Both the position numbers and the translations under genes were made by a program. Below the pieces are notes generated by a model that saw only the letters and a list, made by a program, of their open reading frames with translations, was not told the origin of the DNA and made no database searches. Positions 56,210-64,000 of a stretch of DNA of 64,000 nt are shown piece after piece (position 1 is the stretch's first letter; each line of letters begins with the position of its first letter). This DNA is from Gammaproteobacteria bacterium (GTDB lineage Bacteria > Pseudomonadota > Gammaproteobacteria > GRL18), in the NCBI GenBank assembly GCA_026994225.1, contig JALWRI010000071.1, positions 1-64,000 of the forward strand. The letters run 5' to 3'.

Positions 56210-56767
56210 CTAATGTACGCCAATTAAGTTACGCAAAGCACCCTCTAATGTTTGTAGTGCCTCTGGGGCTTCAATTTCCATAATCTGATCCTGTAACCAC
56301 TTGGTATCTTCTTCTCCTCCTAATACTGCTGCTATTTTATCACCAAAACAACGTAGCATACTGAAACCAGGTTTTCCATTAGCAAAACCGCATTCTGCAT
56401 AGTCAGCCATAGTTGTATTTAGCTTATCAATAAAGGCTTTTTTATAGTCCTTTTTTCCTCTAATATCTTCTGCACTACTTTGTAGAGTGCGCGCAGCACC
56501 TTGTACCATACCAATAATAAATAATTGTCGTTCCTTATCATCTAAAGTGTCATAAACTAATCTATCGGCTAGATGAGTTAAATAAATAATAAATTCTACT
56601 ATCATATCTAAGCGTTGTTCCACTGAACCTACTTGAAAGCCTTCTTGTTCCATGTGTACAATGCTATTTTTAGCAATACGCCAAGCAATAAAGGCTAATG
56701 CTTCACCATGTTTATCCATAGTTTTATTCGATCCGTTCATCCAACGGCTTTTTACTCGTAAACCCAT
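56210..56767 (-). CDS. Protein of unknown function (185 residues)
   Basis: No family recognised. The protein is soluble and mostly helical, with segments L-T-H-L-A-D-R-L-V-Y-D, E-R-Q-L-F-I-I-G-M-V-Q-G-A-A-R-T-L and G-F-S-M-L-R-C-F-G-D-K-I-A. No signal peptide is apparent. It is divergent from the oxygenase gene across a palindrome. Confidence 0.7.
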   Translation of the reverse strand: MGLRVKSRWMNGSNKTMDKHGEALAFIAWRIAKNSIVHMEQEGFQVGSVEQRLDMIVEFIIYLTHLADRLVYDTLDDKERQLFIIGMVQGAARTLQSSAEDIRGKKDYKKAFIDKLNTTMADYAECGFANGKPGFSMLRCFGDKIAAVLGGEEDTKWLQDQIMEIEAPEALQTLEGALRNLIGVH

Positions 56768-56796
56768 ATTATACCCCTTGTATCTTTTGTAAAATT

Positions 56797-56822
56797 AATA
56801 GTATAGTGATCACTTTATTATC
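56797..56822. promoter_or_regulatory. Imperfect palindrome in a divergent intergenic region
   Basis: AGTGATCACT at the centre is perfectly symmetric and the symmetry continues imperfectly with A/T-rich arms. Lying between two divergent genes, it could be an operator. Confidence 0.4.
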
Positions 56823-56842
56823 TATAAGCCAATATATTCATT

Positions 56843-57424
56843 ATGAAAAAAAACATTACTGAAACAACGAAAAATTCATTTATCTTTGAAAAATACCATG
56901 CTTTACCCCTTGATGTTTGCAATGAAATGATACGCCGTTTTGAAGATAATCCCCAGGAACAATATCTTGGTCGAATAGGGCAACAATCTCAAGAAGATCG
57001 CTCTATCAAAAAATCCACTGATTTAGTGATAAGTGGTAAAAAAAATTGGCAAGATATTGATAAGTTATTAATGCAATCTTTAAGCATCGCTATTCATGAA
57101 TTTCGTGAAGAATATCCTTTTTTCAAAGGCGCATTTAAAGACATGGGTTATGCCATGCAACGTACATTACCTCAAGAATACTACCACTGGCATATTGATG
57201 GTGGCAGTCATGAATTTAGCTATCGCCAATTAGTTGCTGTGTGGTATTTAAATGATGTCATAGGCCCTGGTGGTGAAACAGAATTTCGTTATCAACAACA
57301 AAAAATATCTCCTAAAGCAGGAAAATTACTCTTATTTCCCCCTTTTTGGACACATGAACACCGTGGTGTTACCTTACAAAAAGGAGTGAAATATATAGCA
57401 ACAACTTGGGTAGTTTTTGCCTAA
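56843..57424 (+). CDS. 2OG-Fe(II) oxygenase family protein
   Basis: Prolyl 4-hydroxylase-type fold. The iron ligands are H-W-H-I-D-G-G (H-x-D) and the distal His in T-H-E-H-R-G, with Y-L-N-D-V-I-G-P-G-G-E-T-E-F in between, a strong signature. These enzymes hydroxylate proteins or small molecules with 2-oxoglutarate and O2. 193 residues. Convergent with dsrR, 12 bases apart. Substrate unknown. Confidence 0.88.
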   Translation: MKKNITETTKNSFIFEKYHALPLDVCNEMIRRFEDNPQEQYLGRIGQQSQEDRSIKKSTDLVISGKKNWQDIDKLLMQSLSIAIHEFREEYPFFKGAFKDMGYAMQRTLPQEYYHWHIDGGSHEFSYRQLVAVWYLNDVIGPGGETEFRYQQQKISPKAGKLLLFPPFWTHEHRGVTLQKGVKYIATTWVVFA

Positions 57425-57436
57425 AAGAAATCAATA

Positions 57437-57751
57437 TTATTCTTTAGGGGGGGTAAAATTAGCATCCTCTGGATTAAGAAAAATAAATTGAAAATCACCT
57501 GGTGATAGTTCAACATAATCTACCGTTAATTTTTCCAATAAATTAGCACTCAGTGATGATACAACGACCATAACACCTTCTGATTCCACCGTTGTATCAT
57601 CTTCTTTTACTGCATCCTCAAAACCCATTGCATATTGAATACTGCCATCTTCTTCTCTTTTCCCTGCAATACGTAATGCTAATCCTTCAGCCTGACTTTC
57701 TTTTGCTGCTTTTAATATTTGTGTTGCTGCATTTTCTGTAAGTTTTATCAT
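57437..57751 (-). CDS. dsrR: DsrR, A-type scaffold-like protein
   Basis: DsrR has the IscA/SufA fold but lacks the three Fe-S-binding cysteines, as seen here: no Cys occurs. It is required for full sulfur oxidation in Allochromatium. Sequence landmarks are M-I-K-L-T-E-N-A-A, L-A-L-R-I-A-G-K, M-G-F-E-D and V-D-Y-V-E-L-S-P-G-D-F-Q-F-I-F-L-N-P. It lies 6 bases after dsrN, the standard order. Confidence 0.93.
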   Translation of the reverse strand: MIKLTENAATQILKAAKESQAEGLALRIAGKREEDGSIQYAMGFEDAVKEDDTTVESEGVMVVVSSLSANLLEKLTVDYVELSPGDFQFIFLNPEDANFTPPKE

Positions 57752-57757
57752 GAAATT

Positions 57758-59152
57758 CTATTTCCCATAATGATGCACTTTTTCTTTACAAACTATAATA
57801 AAATCTATAAAACGTTTTACCCAATGATGTTTTTCTGTATCTTGCAAATGGGCATAACTTGCTAAGGTATTCTTATAAATAAGGCCATCTTTTGTTCCAT
57901 CAATACCCTGTCCACGAATAATGCGATAAGCATAATGATATCCTTTTTCAAGATTAACCAAACTAGAATAATGAAACTCATGTGCAGAAATAATTCTTTT
58001 TTTATCCTGATCTGGCCATATATTTTTCTGACACTCTAATGTAACATAGCCCCTCCCCTGAGGTTTATTATGCATAATAGTATCGGCTTTAATGACACCT
58101 ACCATTTTTGCCGTGTTATTATTCCAGGTAATGGTTCTGGTTAAGTACATTAACCCACCACATTCCGCATAGGTAGGTAAACCTGCTTCAATCTGGTTAT
58201 AAATTGCAGTACGCAAAGCAGTATTTTTTTCTAAATCACGCATACGTGCTTCAGGAAAACCACCACCAATAAATAAGCCATCAATTTCTGGTAAATAGTC
58301 CTGTTTTAAAGCATCAATAAAAACTATATCAACCCCTTGTTTTTTAAATGCTTCTAAATCCCCAGAATAATAAAAACCAAATGCCGCATCTCGTAAAATT
58401 CCTATTTTATAATGATTTTTTTTATTTAATATGGGTTTATATTCCCTCATTCTCACCAGATTTTCTGGAATAAATTTTTCTGCTAATTGCTGCAAAGATT
58501 CCAAATTTACTTGTTGAGCGATCAATGTCCCAATATCTTGAATTTTCTTTTCTGCTTGATCTGATTCATTTTCAGGTAATAAACCTAAGTGCCGTTCTTC
58601 AATTAATAATTGAGGATCACAATGTACTCCACCTAGTACCTCTACATCCGTATAATGTTCAATAACAGCACGAAGTTTACTTTCATGTCGTGTTCCCCCT
58701 AATTGATTAAGAATAACCCCAGCAATATTAATCTCATCATCAAATTGTTGATAACCCAAAATCAAAGGAGCAATACCACGAGTCATTCCTCGTACATCAA
58801 TAACTAAAACAACGGGGGTTTGTAATAGCTTTGCCAATGCAGCATTACTATTACTACCTTGTAAATCTAACCCATCATATAAACCTTTATTACCCTCAAT
58901 AACGGCTATATCTGCATGATATTTATATTCTCTTACTACTTGAATGATCTCCTCATTACCCATCGTATTAAAATCTAAATTAAAACAAGGGTATTGTGCA
59001 GCACGTCCTAACCACATAGGATCGATATAATCAGGTCCTTTTTTAAAAGGTTGTACATGCAAGCCTTTTGCTTGAAATGCCGCACACAGACCTATACTTA
59101 TAGTGGTTTTTCCCGATGACTTATGAGCAGCAGAGATAAATAAAGCAGGCAT
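57758..59152 (-). CDS. dsrN: DsrN, cobyrinate diamide synthase-like amidotransferase
   Basis: DsrN resembles CbiA/CobB and is thought to amidate siroheme to the siro(haem)amide of DsrAB. The P-loop A-A-H-K-S-S-G-K-T-T is at the N-terminus, and the C-terminal glutaminase half has A-E-C-G-G-L-M-Y-L-T-R with the catalytic Cys. The ATG giving M-P-A-L-F-I-S-A-A-H-K-S-S matches the family N-terminus; ATGs 9 and 11 codons upstream lie in the terminator-like hairpin. Confidence 0.9.
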   Translation of the reverse strand: MPALFISAAHKSSGKTTISIGLCAAFQAKGLHVQPFKKGPDYIDPMWLGRAAQYPCFNLDFNTMGNEEIIQVVREYKYHADIAVIEGNKGLYDGLDLQGSNSNAALAKLLQTPVVLVIDVRGMTRGIAPLILGYQQFDDEINIAGVILNQLGGTRHESKLRAVIEHYTDVEVLGGVHCDPQLLIEERHLGLLPENESDQAEKKIQDIGTLIAQQVNLESLQQLAEKFIPENLVRMREYKPILNKKNHYKIGILRDAAFGFYYSGDLEAFKKQGVDIVFIDALKQDYLPEIDGLFIGGGFPEARMRDLEKNTALRTAIYNQIEAGLPTYAECGGLMYLTRTITWNNNTAKMVGVIKADTIMHNKPQGRGYVTLECQKNIWPDQDKKRIISAHEFHYSSLVNLEKGYHYAYRIIRGQGIDGTKDGLIYKNTLASYAHLQDTEKHHWVKRFIDFIIVCKEKVHHYGK

Positions 59153-59168
59153 ATTATAATAAGATAAT

Positions 59169-59201
59169 AAAAAACCCATTATCACTCATTGTAATAATGG
59201 G
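59169..59201 (-). terminator. Rho-independent terminator between dsrP and dsrN
   Basis: On the minus strand CCCATTA and TAATGGG form a stem, followed immediately by TTTTTT. It starts 27 bases after the dsrP stop and sits directly before the dsrN start. It would separate dsrK-P from dsrNR. Confidence 0.8.
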
Positions 59202-59227
59202 CTATTTATTCTATAAAAATAATGGAA

Positions 59228-60442
59228 TTAAGAACTTGTAACGTTCACGTGTGGATCGATACTATCATCTAGGGTATGAGGTAAAAAGTTCAGTATTTTA
59301 ATAGCTAATGCTACAATCAATATTGCAAAACTTGCCCCACCAATTCCTAATGCAATTTCATAAATGGAGGGAGAATAACTATTTACTACCCCATCGTAAA
59401 AACTGCTCGATACTTCCATTCCAGGAAATAAGACTAACGGATAGGCTTGACCACCAATAATAATGACATATAGTTGAGCTAACCCTCCTATAATCACTAA
59501 TACTGAAGCAGTAGCTATTACTTTCCAGGATTTTCCTAATGCAGGATGATAGAGTAATATTAATGGTATGATACTACCTAGTAAAATTTGCACACCCCAA
59601 AATAACACAGTATAAATACTGCCTGATGTCAAAATAAAACTTTCTATACCATGATGTTCCGTTGCATATAAATTAGTGAAATGATACACCATCACAAAAT
59701 ATAATACACCCGCAATAAAAACACCAAGTAGGTTTTTCAAACGAAACAAAATAACATTTCCTAATTCCCTACCCGTACCTATATAACTTGCCATCAAAAC
59801 AAGAATAAAAATAGCCAGGCCAAAAGAAAATGACATAACTATAAACATCGGTGCCATAATTGCTGCATCATAGGCCTGTCTTGCTACTAACCAACCAAAG
59901 ATAGAACCTGTACCTGTTGTAAGAATTAAACGCCAAATAAAAGCAGAAAACCCTGCATAACGAGTATACTTGTTTACTGTTCTATCCATCATAGTCCAAA
60001 GATAAATGGCTACAATTGCAATAAAGCCAGTATATAACAAGATATTCCAGGTAAAAATAGACTTCATGTTAAAATGTGTCATCGCCGTAATTAATCTATC
60101 AGGATGACCCAAATCTAACACCAATACCACTAATCCACCTACTAACAGCGCAATAGCTAACAATGCCGAAAGCGGAGCAAGCGGCTTATAGGCTTTTTTA
60201 TTAAATACTGAAGCAATAGATGCAACATTCAATGCGCCAGAAGCAGCAACTATTAAAAATACAGCAAAAACATGTGGCATACCCCAGACAATTTGATTTG
60301 TCATACCAGTCACATAATGTCCTTCATGTTCCATATGCAAAGTTGCCAACAAACCTAACAGAATAAGCAATCCTAAACCAGCTAACAAAGCATAATAACC
60401 ATTAGAACGCCCTTCAATTTGACGATAATACAGTTTTTTCAT
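59228..60442 (-). CDS. dsrP: DsrP, NrfD-type quinone-interacting membrane subunit
   Basis: DsrP is the integral membrane part of DsrMKJOP and exchanges electrons between quinones and DsrO. About ten hydrophobic helices are visible over 404 residues, with G-L-G-L-L-I-L-L-G-L-L-A and I-V-L-D-L-G-H-P-D-R-L near the second to fourth helix, as in NrfD/PsrC proteins. It starts directly after dsrO. Confidence 0.94.
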   Translation of the reverse strand: MKKLYYRQIEGRSNGYYALLAGLGLLILLGLLATLHMEHEGHYVTGMTNQIVWGMPHVFAVFLIVAASGALNVASIASVFNKKAYKPLAPLSALLAIALLVGGLVVLVLDLGHPDRLITAMTHFNMKSIFTWNILLYTGFIAIVAIYLWTMMDRTVNKYTRYAGFSAFIWRLILTTGTGSIFGWLVARQAYDAAIMAPMFIVMSFSFGLAIFILVLMASYIGTGRELGNVILFRLKNLLGVFIAGVLYFVMVYHFTNLYATEHHGIESFILTSGSIYTVLFWGVQILLGSIIPLILLYHPALGKSWKVIATASVLVIIGGLAQLYVIIIGGQAYPLVLFPGMEVSSSFYDGVVNSYSPSIYEIALGIGGASFAILIVALAIKILNFLPHTLDDSIDPHVNVTSS

Positions 60443-61180
60443 TTAAATACCTCGGTAACGTACACCTGTATTCAATCCTAAATCTGCACGTATTTGTTTA
60501 CCACCTCTACGTGTAAGTTCTTTTGATATAGGACTGGATGGATCTTTTAAATCACCAAAAAACATGGATTTATGTCCACTTTGAGTACACGCATCGACAC
60601 ATGCAGGGTTTTCTCCTGCATCCACACGATGAGCACACATAGTACAGGATTCAACAGTTCCTTTACCTCGTGGAGCATACGATTTTTGATCGGTTAATGT
60701 TTCATGAATAAAGGAACGGGCTTTGTAAGGACATGCCATCATACAATAACGACAACCAATACAAATATGTTTATCAACCAACACTATGCCATCTTTACGT
60801 TTCATTGAAGCGCCCGTTGGACAAACATCAACACAAGGTGGTGATTCACAATGTTGACACATTAACGGTAAGGCTTGCACGTGTCCGGTTAATTTATCTT
60901 TGACTTCAACTTTTCGTATCCATTGTGCATCGGTTTCAGGACGATTATGTCCACGCAAACCATACTCTGTATTACATGCATCAACACAATCACTACAATC
61001 TACACATTTACTGGTATCAATAAGTAATCCCCAGCGGACTTCATCACTGGCAGGTTCTTCTGGTTTTTTTGCTTGTACCACTTGTGATAAAAAAATACCG
61101 GGAGCAATCGTCAAACTCGCAACGGCAGCACCAGTGCGTGTCAAAAAGCCACGTCGAGGAAGTTGTGTTTTCTCAGTCAT
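60443..61180 (-). CDS. dsrO: DsrO, Tat-exported iron-sulfur protein
   Basis: A twin-arginine signal P-R-R-G-F-L-T-R at the N-terminus exports this periplasmic ferredoxin of the Dsr complex. Four cysteine groups bind [4Fe-4S] clusters: CVDCSDCVDAC, CQHCESPPCVDVCP, CIGCRYCMMACP and CTMCAHRVDAGENPACVDAC. Its start overlaps dsrJ by 8 bases. 245 residues. Confidence 0.95.
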   Translation of the reverse strand: MTEKTQLPRRGFLTRTGAAVASLTIAPGIFLSQVVQAKKPEEPASDEVRWGLLIDTSKCVDCSDCVDACNTEYGLRGHNRPETDAQWIRKVEVKDKLTGHVQALPLMCQHCESPPCVDVCPTGASMKRKDGIVLVDKHICIGCRYCMMACPYKARSFIHETLTDQKSYAPRGKGTVESCTMCAHRVDAGENPACVDACTQSGHKSMFFGDLKDPSSPISKELTRRGGKQIRADLGLNTGVRYRGI

Positions 61181-61700
61181 TTTTTACTCCTTCAGTAGTA
61201 ACAATATCCAAGACCTCTGGACTTAATACTGGTATTTTTTTATTATCCAATACAGTATCTTGTAATAATTGTTTATGATGAGATTGAGGGCTTAAACGAT
61301 GCTGAAAATTTGCTGCTTGTTCCTTTTGTTCTGGTCTGTCTGCATGACACTGAAAACAATCAATCTTTACTGCTGCATAATTATGACATGCTGCACAAAA
61401 ATGTCGCTCATCAGTAACATGTAAAAATTCCCCATTCGAACCTTTCACTGCATGGCAATTAATACACTCTTTCAAACTATGCGTTTTAGTACGAACCCCT
61501 TCACGTAATGTTCTATCACGTTTATGTAATAAATACTCCATGTGATTTCGGCGCATATCATCCGTAGGCTCAACACATTGATCACCCTCAGCTTTAGGTA
61601 TTTCGACACGATTAATCGAACCTGCAAAGGCTATATGACAGAAGCACAACCATGCAACTGTCATAATAGTGAGCAATGATTTTGTAAAAGACAAGATCAT
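61173..61700 (-). CDS. dsrJ: DsrJ, triheme cytochrome c
   Basis: Periplasmic electron carrier of DsrMKJOP. After a signal peptide (cleavage near A-F-A) there are three haem motifs, C-I-N-C-H, C-A-A-C-H and C-F-Q-C-H. The upstream C-V-E-P-T-D-D-M-R-R-N-H-M holds the cysteine that is the unusual distal haem ligand in Allochromatium. The ATG is chosen because AGGAG precedes it; an ATG eight codons earlier overlaps the dsrL end. Confidence 0.95.
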   Translation of the reverse strand: MILSFTKSLLTIMTVAWLCFCHIAFAGSINRVEIPKAEGDQCVEPTDDMRRNHMEYLLHKRDRTLREGVRTKTHSLKECINCHAVKGSNGEFLHVTDERHFCAACHNYAAVKIDCFQCHADRPEQKEQAANFQHRLSPQSHHKQLLQDTVLDNKKIPVLSPEVLDIVTTEGVKND

Positions 61701-61713
61701 ATTCACTCCTACT

Positions 61714-63684
61714 TTATATACCATCTACATTCATTGCCATATCAATATAACCTGTTGGACAAACATCAGCACAAATATGACATCCTACGCAGGCAGTATA
61801 ATCTGTATAGACATAGCGTCCCATTGTTGCTTCTTTTTTCGGAGTACGATGTACTGCATCTTGAGGACAATAAATAACACAATTATCACACTCAAAACAC
61901 ATACCACAACTCATGCAACGATCAGCTTCCTTTACAGTTTCTTCTTCACTCAAACCGATCATACGCTCTTTGAAATGTCCTAATACTTCCTCTTCTGTAA
62001 CAGGAATTTCTTCACGTTTATGACGTGCTTCTACCGTAAAATGACCTAAAAACAATTCTTCCGCAGGAATAATCTCATCATCAGAACGGTTTTCATAATT
62101 ATGTACTGCGAAATCTCCGTCACTCGTACCACGTGTACCTTCTACAGAATGATCATATTCACCAAAACCTTCATGTAAACCTGCTTCACGTAACTTATCA
62201 AGTAAATCAAACTGATGTTTATCTACCTTAGGACGACGAGCTAATTCTTCATTCTTTAAGTAATGATCAATACTTTCTGCTGCAATAGAGGCTTGACCAA
62301 TCGCAGTCGTTAACAAATGCGGACGAACAATATCTCCAGCAACAAAATGTCCTTTTTTATTAGGTACTTGATAATGTTTATCTGCATCAATAAAGCCATG
62401 ACCATTATCCATAGCTTCTAAACCATTACTTAAGTCCCCTTTTTGCCCAATCGCAGCAACCAATAAAGTACATTCAATTTCATACTCAGAACCTTCAATC
62501 GGTGTACTGCCATCTTCTTCCAGTTTGATAACTTTCACTGCACGACAACGTCCATCACTATCTAGCAAGGCTTCTACCGGGCTGACTTGTCCAATAATAT
62601 TAACTCCTTCACGCAAGGCATCATCAATCTCATGCTGTGCAGCAGGCATATTTTCAATCGATGCACGGGACATTAAGGTTACATTTGCACCATCACGTAT
62701 AGCCGATGACGCAACATCATGTGCTGTATGACCTAATATAACATTTTCAGGTCTATCTTTTTCATGGATATTTTTAATATGACCTAAACGACGAGCAACA
62801 GATGCTACGTCAATAGAGGTATCCCCACCTCCAACAACCACTACTTTTTCAGCCGCTAATTGTAAGCGTCCATCATTGAATGCACGTAAAAAATCTACCC
62901 CAGTGATAACATTCGTTGCTTCGGCACCTGGTATAGGTAATGGGCGACCAGAATGTGTACCAACGGCCCATAAAATGGCATCATAATCATTTTCTAAGGT
63001 TTCAATACTGATATCACTACCAACACGAGTATTTAATTTGACCTCTACACCCATATTAACAATACGTTGCATTTCACCATCTAATACATCACGTGGTGTA
63101 CGATAACCTGGAATACCATATTCCATCATACCACCTAATTTGGCATGATCATCAAAAACAGTACAGCCATGTCCCATACGGCGTAATTGATAAGCAGCTG
63201 CTAAACCAGCAGGTCCACCACCAATAATTGCTATTTTTTTACCTGTTTCTTCTTTGGCAACAAGATCACTAAAACTTAGCTTGTTATCTAATCCATAATC
63301 ACCAATAAATTGTTCAACCGAATTAATACCTACATGATCTTCTAGTTCATTACGGTTACAACCATCTTCACAAGGTGCTGGACAGACACGCCCCATAACT
63401 GCTGGAAAAGGATTTGCATCAGTAGAACGATAAAAAGCATATTCTTGCCATTTTAATCCTTCTTTTGGTTTTTCAATACCACGTACAATATCTAACCAAC
63501 CACGAATATCTTCACCTGCAGGACAGCTTCCTTGACATGGAGGAGTTCTTTGTACATAAGTTGGACATTTATGTGTCCAACTTGCCTGAAAAATTTTATC
63601 AGTATTTCTACTCCAGGAATCATCGCCATCCTTATATCGACGATAATTTAAGTTGTGCTCCATCTCATTTTTAGAAGTTGCCAT
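61714..63684 (-). CDS. dsrL: DsrL, iron-sulfur flavoprotein oxidoreductase
   Basis: DsrL is a cytosolic NAD(P)H:acceptor oxidoreductase essential for rDsr-type sulfur oxidation and works with DsrAB. The N-terminal cysteines (C-Q-G-S-C-P-A-G, C-P-A-P-C-E-D-G-C), the FAD-binding I-A-I-I-G-G-G-P-A-G-L-A-A-A and VVVGGGDTSIDVASVARR for NAD(P), and two C-terminal ferredoxin motifs (CMSCGMCFECDNC, CVGCHICADVCP) follow the known order. 656 residues; AGGAG before the ATG. Confidence 0.95.
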   Translation of the reverse strand: MATSKNEMEHNLNYRRYKDGDDSWSRNTDKIFQASWTHKCPTYVQRTPPCQGSCPAGEDIRGWLDIVRGIEKPKEGLKWQEYAFYRSTDANPFPAVMGRVCPAPCEDGCNRNELEDHVGINSVEQFIGDYGLDNKLSFSDLVAKEETGKKIAIIGGGPAGLAAAYQLRRMGHGCTVFDDHAKLGGMMEYGIPGYRTPRDVLDGEMQRIVNMGVEVKLNTRVGSDISIETLENDYDAILWAVGTHSGRPLPIPGAEATNVITGVDFLRAFNDGRLQLAAEKVVVVGGGDTSIDVASVARRLGHIKNIHEKDRPENVILGHTAHDVASSAIRDGANVTLMSRASIENMPAAQHEIDDALREGVNIIGQVSPVEALLDSDGRCRAVKVIKLEEDGSTPIEGSEYEIECTLLVAAIGQKGDLSNGLEAMDNGHGFIDADKHYQVPNKKGHFVAGDIVRPHLLTTAIGQASIAAESIDHYLKNEELARRPKVDKHQFDLLDKLREAGLHEGFGEYDHSVEGTRGTSDGDFAVHNYENRSDDEIIPAEELFLGHFTVEARHKREEIPVTEEEVLGHFKERMIGLSEEETVKEADRCMSCGMCFECDNCVIYCPQDAVHRTPKKEATMGRYVYTDYTACVGCHICADVCPTGYIDMAMNVDGI

Positions 63685-63714
63685 AAATTTTCTCCTGTCT
63701 GCTCAAATTACTTA

Positions 63715-63748
63715 AGTTACAAGCAAAATAATTATTTTGCCTACAACT
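63715..63748 (-). repeat. Intercistronic hairpin between dsrK and dsrL
   Basis: A 17-base inverted repeat centred on GCAAAATAATTATTTTGC pairs fully if G-U pairs are allowed at its outer part. No T-run follows, so it looks like an mRNA processing or stability element and not a terminator. Confidence 0.6.
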
Positions 63749-63783
63749 AATAAATTAAAAAAGACTTATTATAATTAAAAATA

Positions 63784-64000
63784 TTATTCGGTTTCTTGTC
63801 CAGTTAGAATAATTGCATTACTAACTAATTGATGCACACTAACGACTTGATCCATAGTAAAACCGTAATACGGTAATGTTTTCGTAAACTGACTCTTACA
63901 AATTGCACAAATAGCAGCCAAGTGTGTAACACCATGATTTTTAGTAACATTTTTTAAAGCAGTTGCCCGAGGCAATGCCCCTTTCACACGAATTTCCATC
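63784..64000 (-). CDS. dsrK: DsrK C-terminus, cut by window edge
   Basis: The stretch H-G-V-T-H-L-A-A-I-C-A-I-C-K-S-Q-F matches the C-terminal cysteine-rich (CCG-like) part of DsrK, the HdrD-like catalytic subunit of DsrMKJOP that acts on the DsrC trisulfide. The reading frame runs beyond the last base, so the methionine near the edge is internal. Confidence 0.88.
   Translation of the reverse strand, partial: MEIRVKGALPRATALKNVTKNHGVTHLAAICAICKSQFTKTLPYYGFTMDQVVSVHQLVSNAIILTGQETE

Overview
The window reads as a chromosomal segment of a low-G+C gammaproteobacterium that oxidises sulfur with the reverse dissimilatory sulfite reductase (rDsr) pathway. The lineage clue is synteny: dsrK-dsrL-dsrJ-dsrO-dsrP-dsrN-dsrR lies in the order known from Allochromatium-type sulfur oxidisers, and the flagellar genes are arranged fleQ-fleS-fleR-fliE-fliF-fliG-fliH as in polar-flagellated gammaproteobacteria. 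Housekeeping blocks (lptE-holA, rsfS-rlmH, rng-yhdP, hrcA/grpE-dnaK-dnaJ, recN/fur/bamE/rnfH-ratA) also fit that class. I cannot name the genus. The AT-rich composition together with several gene relics would suit a host-associated or genome-eroding lineage, but that is inference.

Layout. 1-5.5 kb: 3' part of a glutamine-rich DUF349 protein, a class I adenylate cyclase-like protein and an ABC exporter. 5.5-14 kb: flagellar basal-body genes and their regulators. An excellent sigma-54 promoter and a FleQ-like operator lie before fleSR, and the expected fliI/fliJ after fliH are missing. 14-24 kb: housekeeping genes (nitrilase-like hydrolase, yhdP, rng, rlmH, rsfS, proA, holA, lptE). 24-36 kb: envelope-related genes, including a three-gene RND / LolA-like / outer-membrane barrel set, an EEP-family hydrolase, a large secreted beta-propeller protein and dapB. 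Two relics sit here: an orphan Fis-type DNA-binding tail and a ydjM-like gene with an in-frame TAG. 36-38 kb: exported DsrE-like protein and a truncated IS200/IS605 tnpB.

38-43 kb: heat-shock cluster dnaJ-dnaK-grpE plus hrcA. Clear sigma-32 promoters precede grpE and dnaK and no CIRCE operator is visible. 43-49 kb: recN, fur, bamE, a type IV pilin C-terminal fragment, rnfH, ratA and a divergent NSS-family transporter. 48.5-54.6 kb: siroheme synthase cysG followed upstream by a gene of unknown function, a possible dsrS, a VWA metallopeptidase-like protein, a MoxR-type AAA+ ATPase and a Sel1 protein. 54.7-57.4 kb: a TrpD2-like protein, a 63-residue small protein, an unknown protein and a 2OG-Fe(II) oxygenase. 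57.4-64 kb: the distal dsr genes, running off the window inside dsrK.

The parts connect: cysG makes the siroheme that the reverse sulfite reductase needs, DsrK/J/O/P form the membrane electron-transfer complex, and DsrL is its NAD(P)H-linked soluble partner. The MoxR-VWA-DsrS-like block beside cysG is the best candidate for a poorly described accessory system tied to this pathway.
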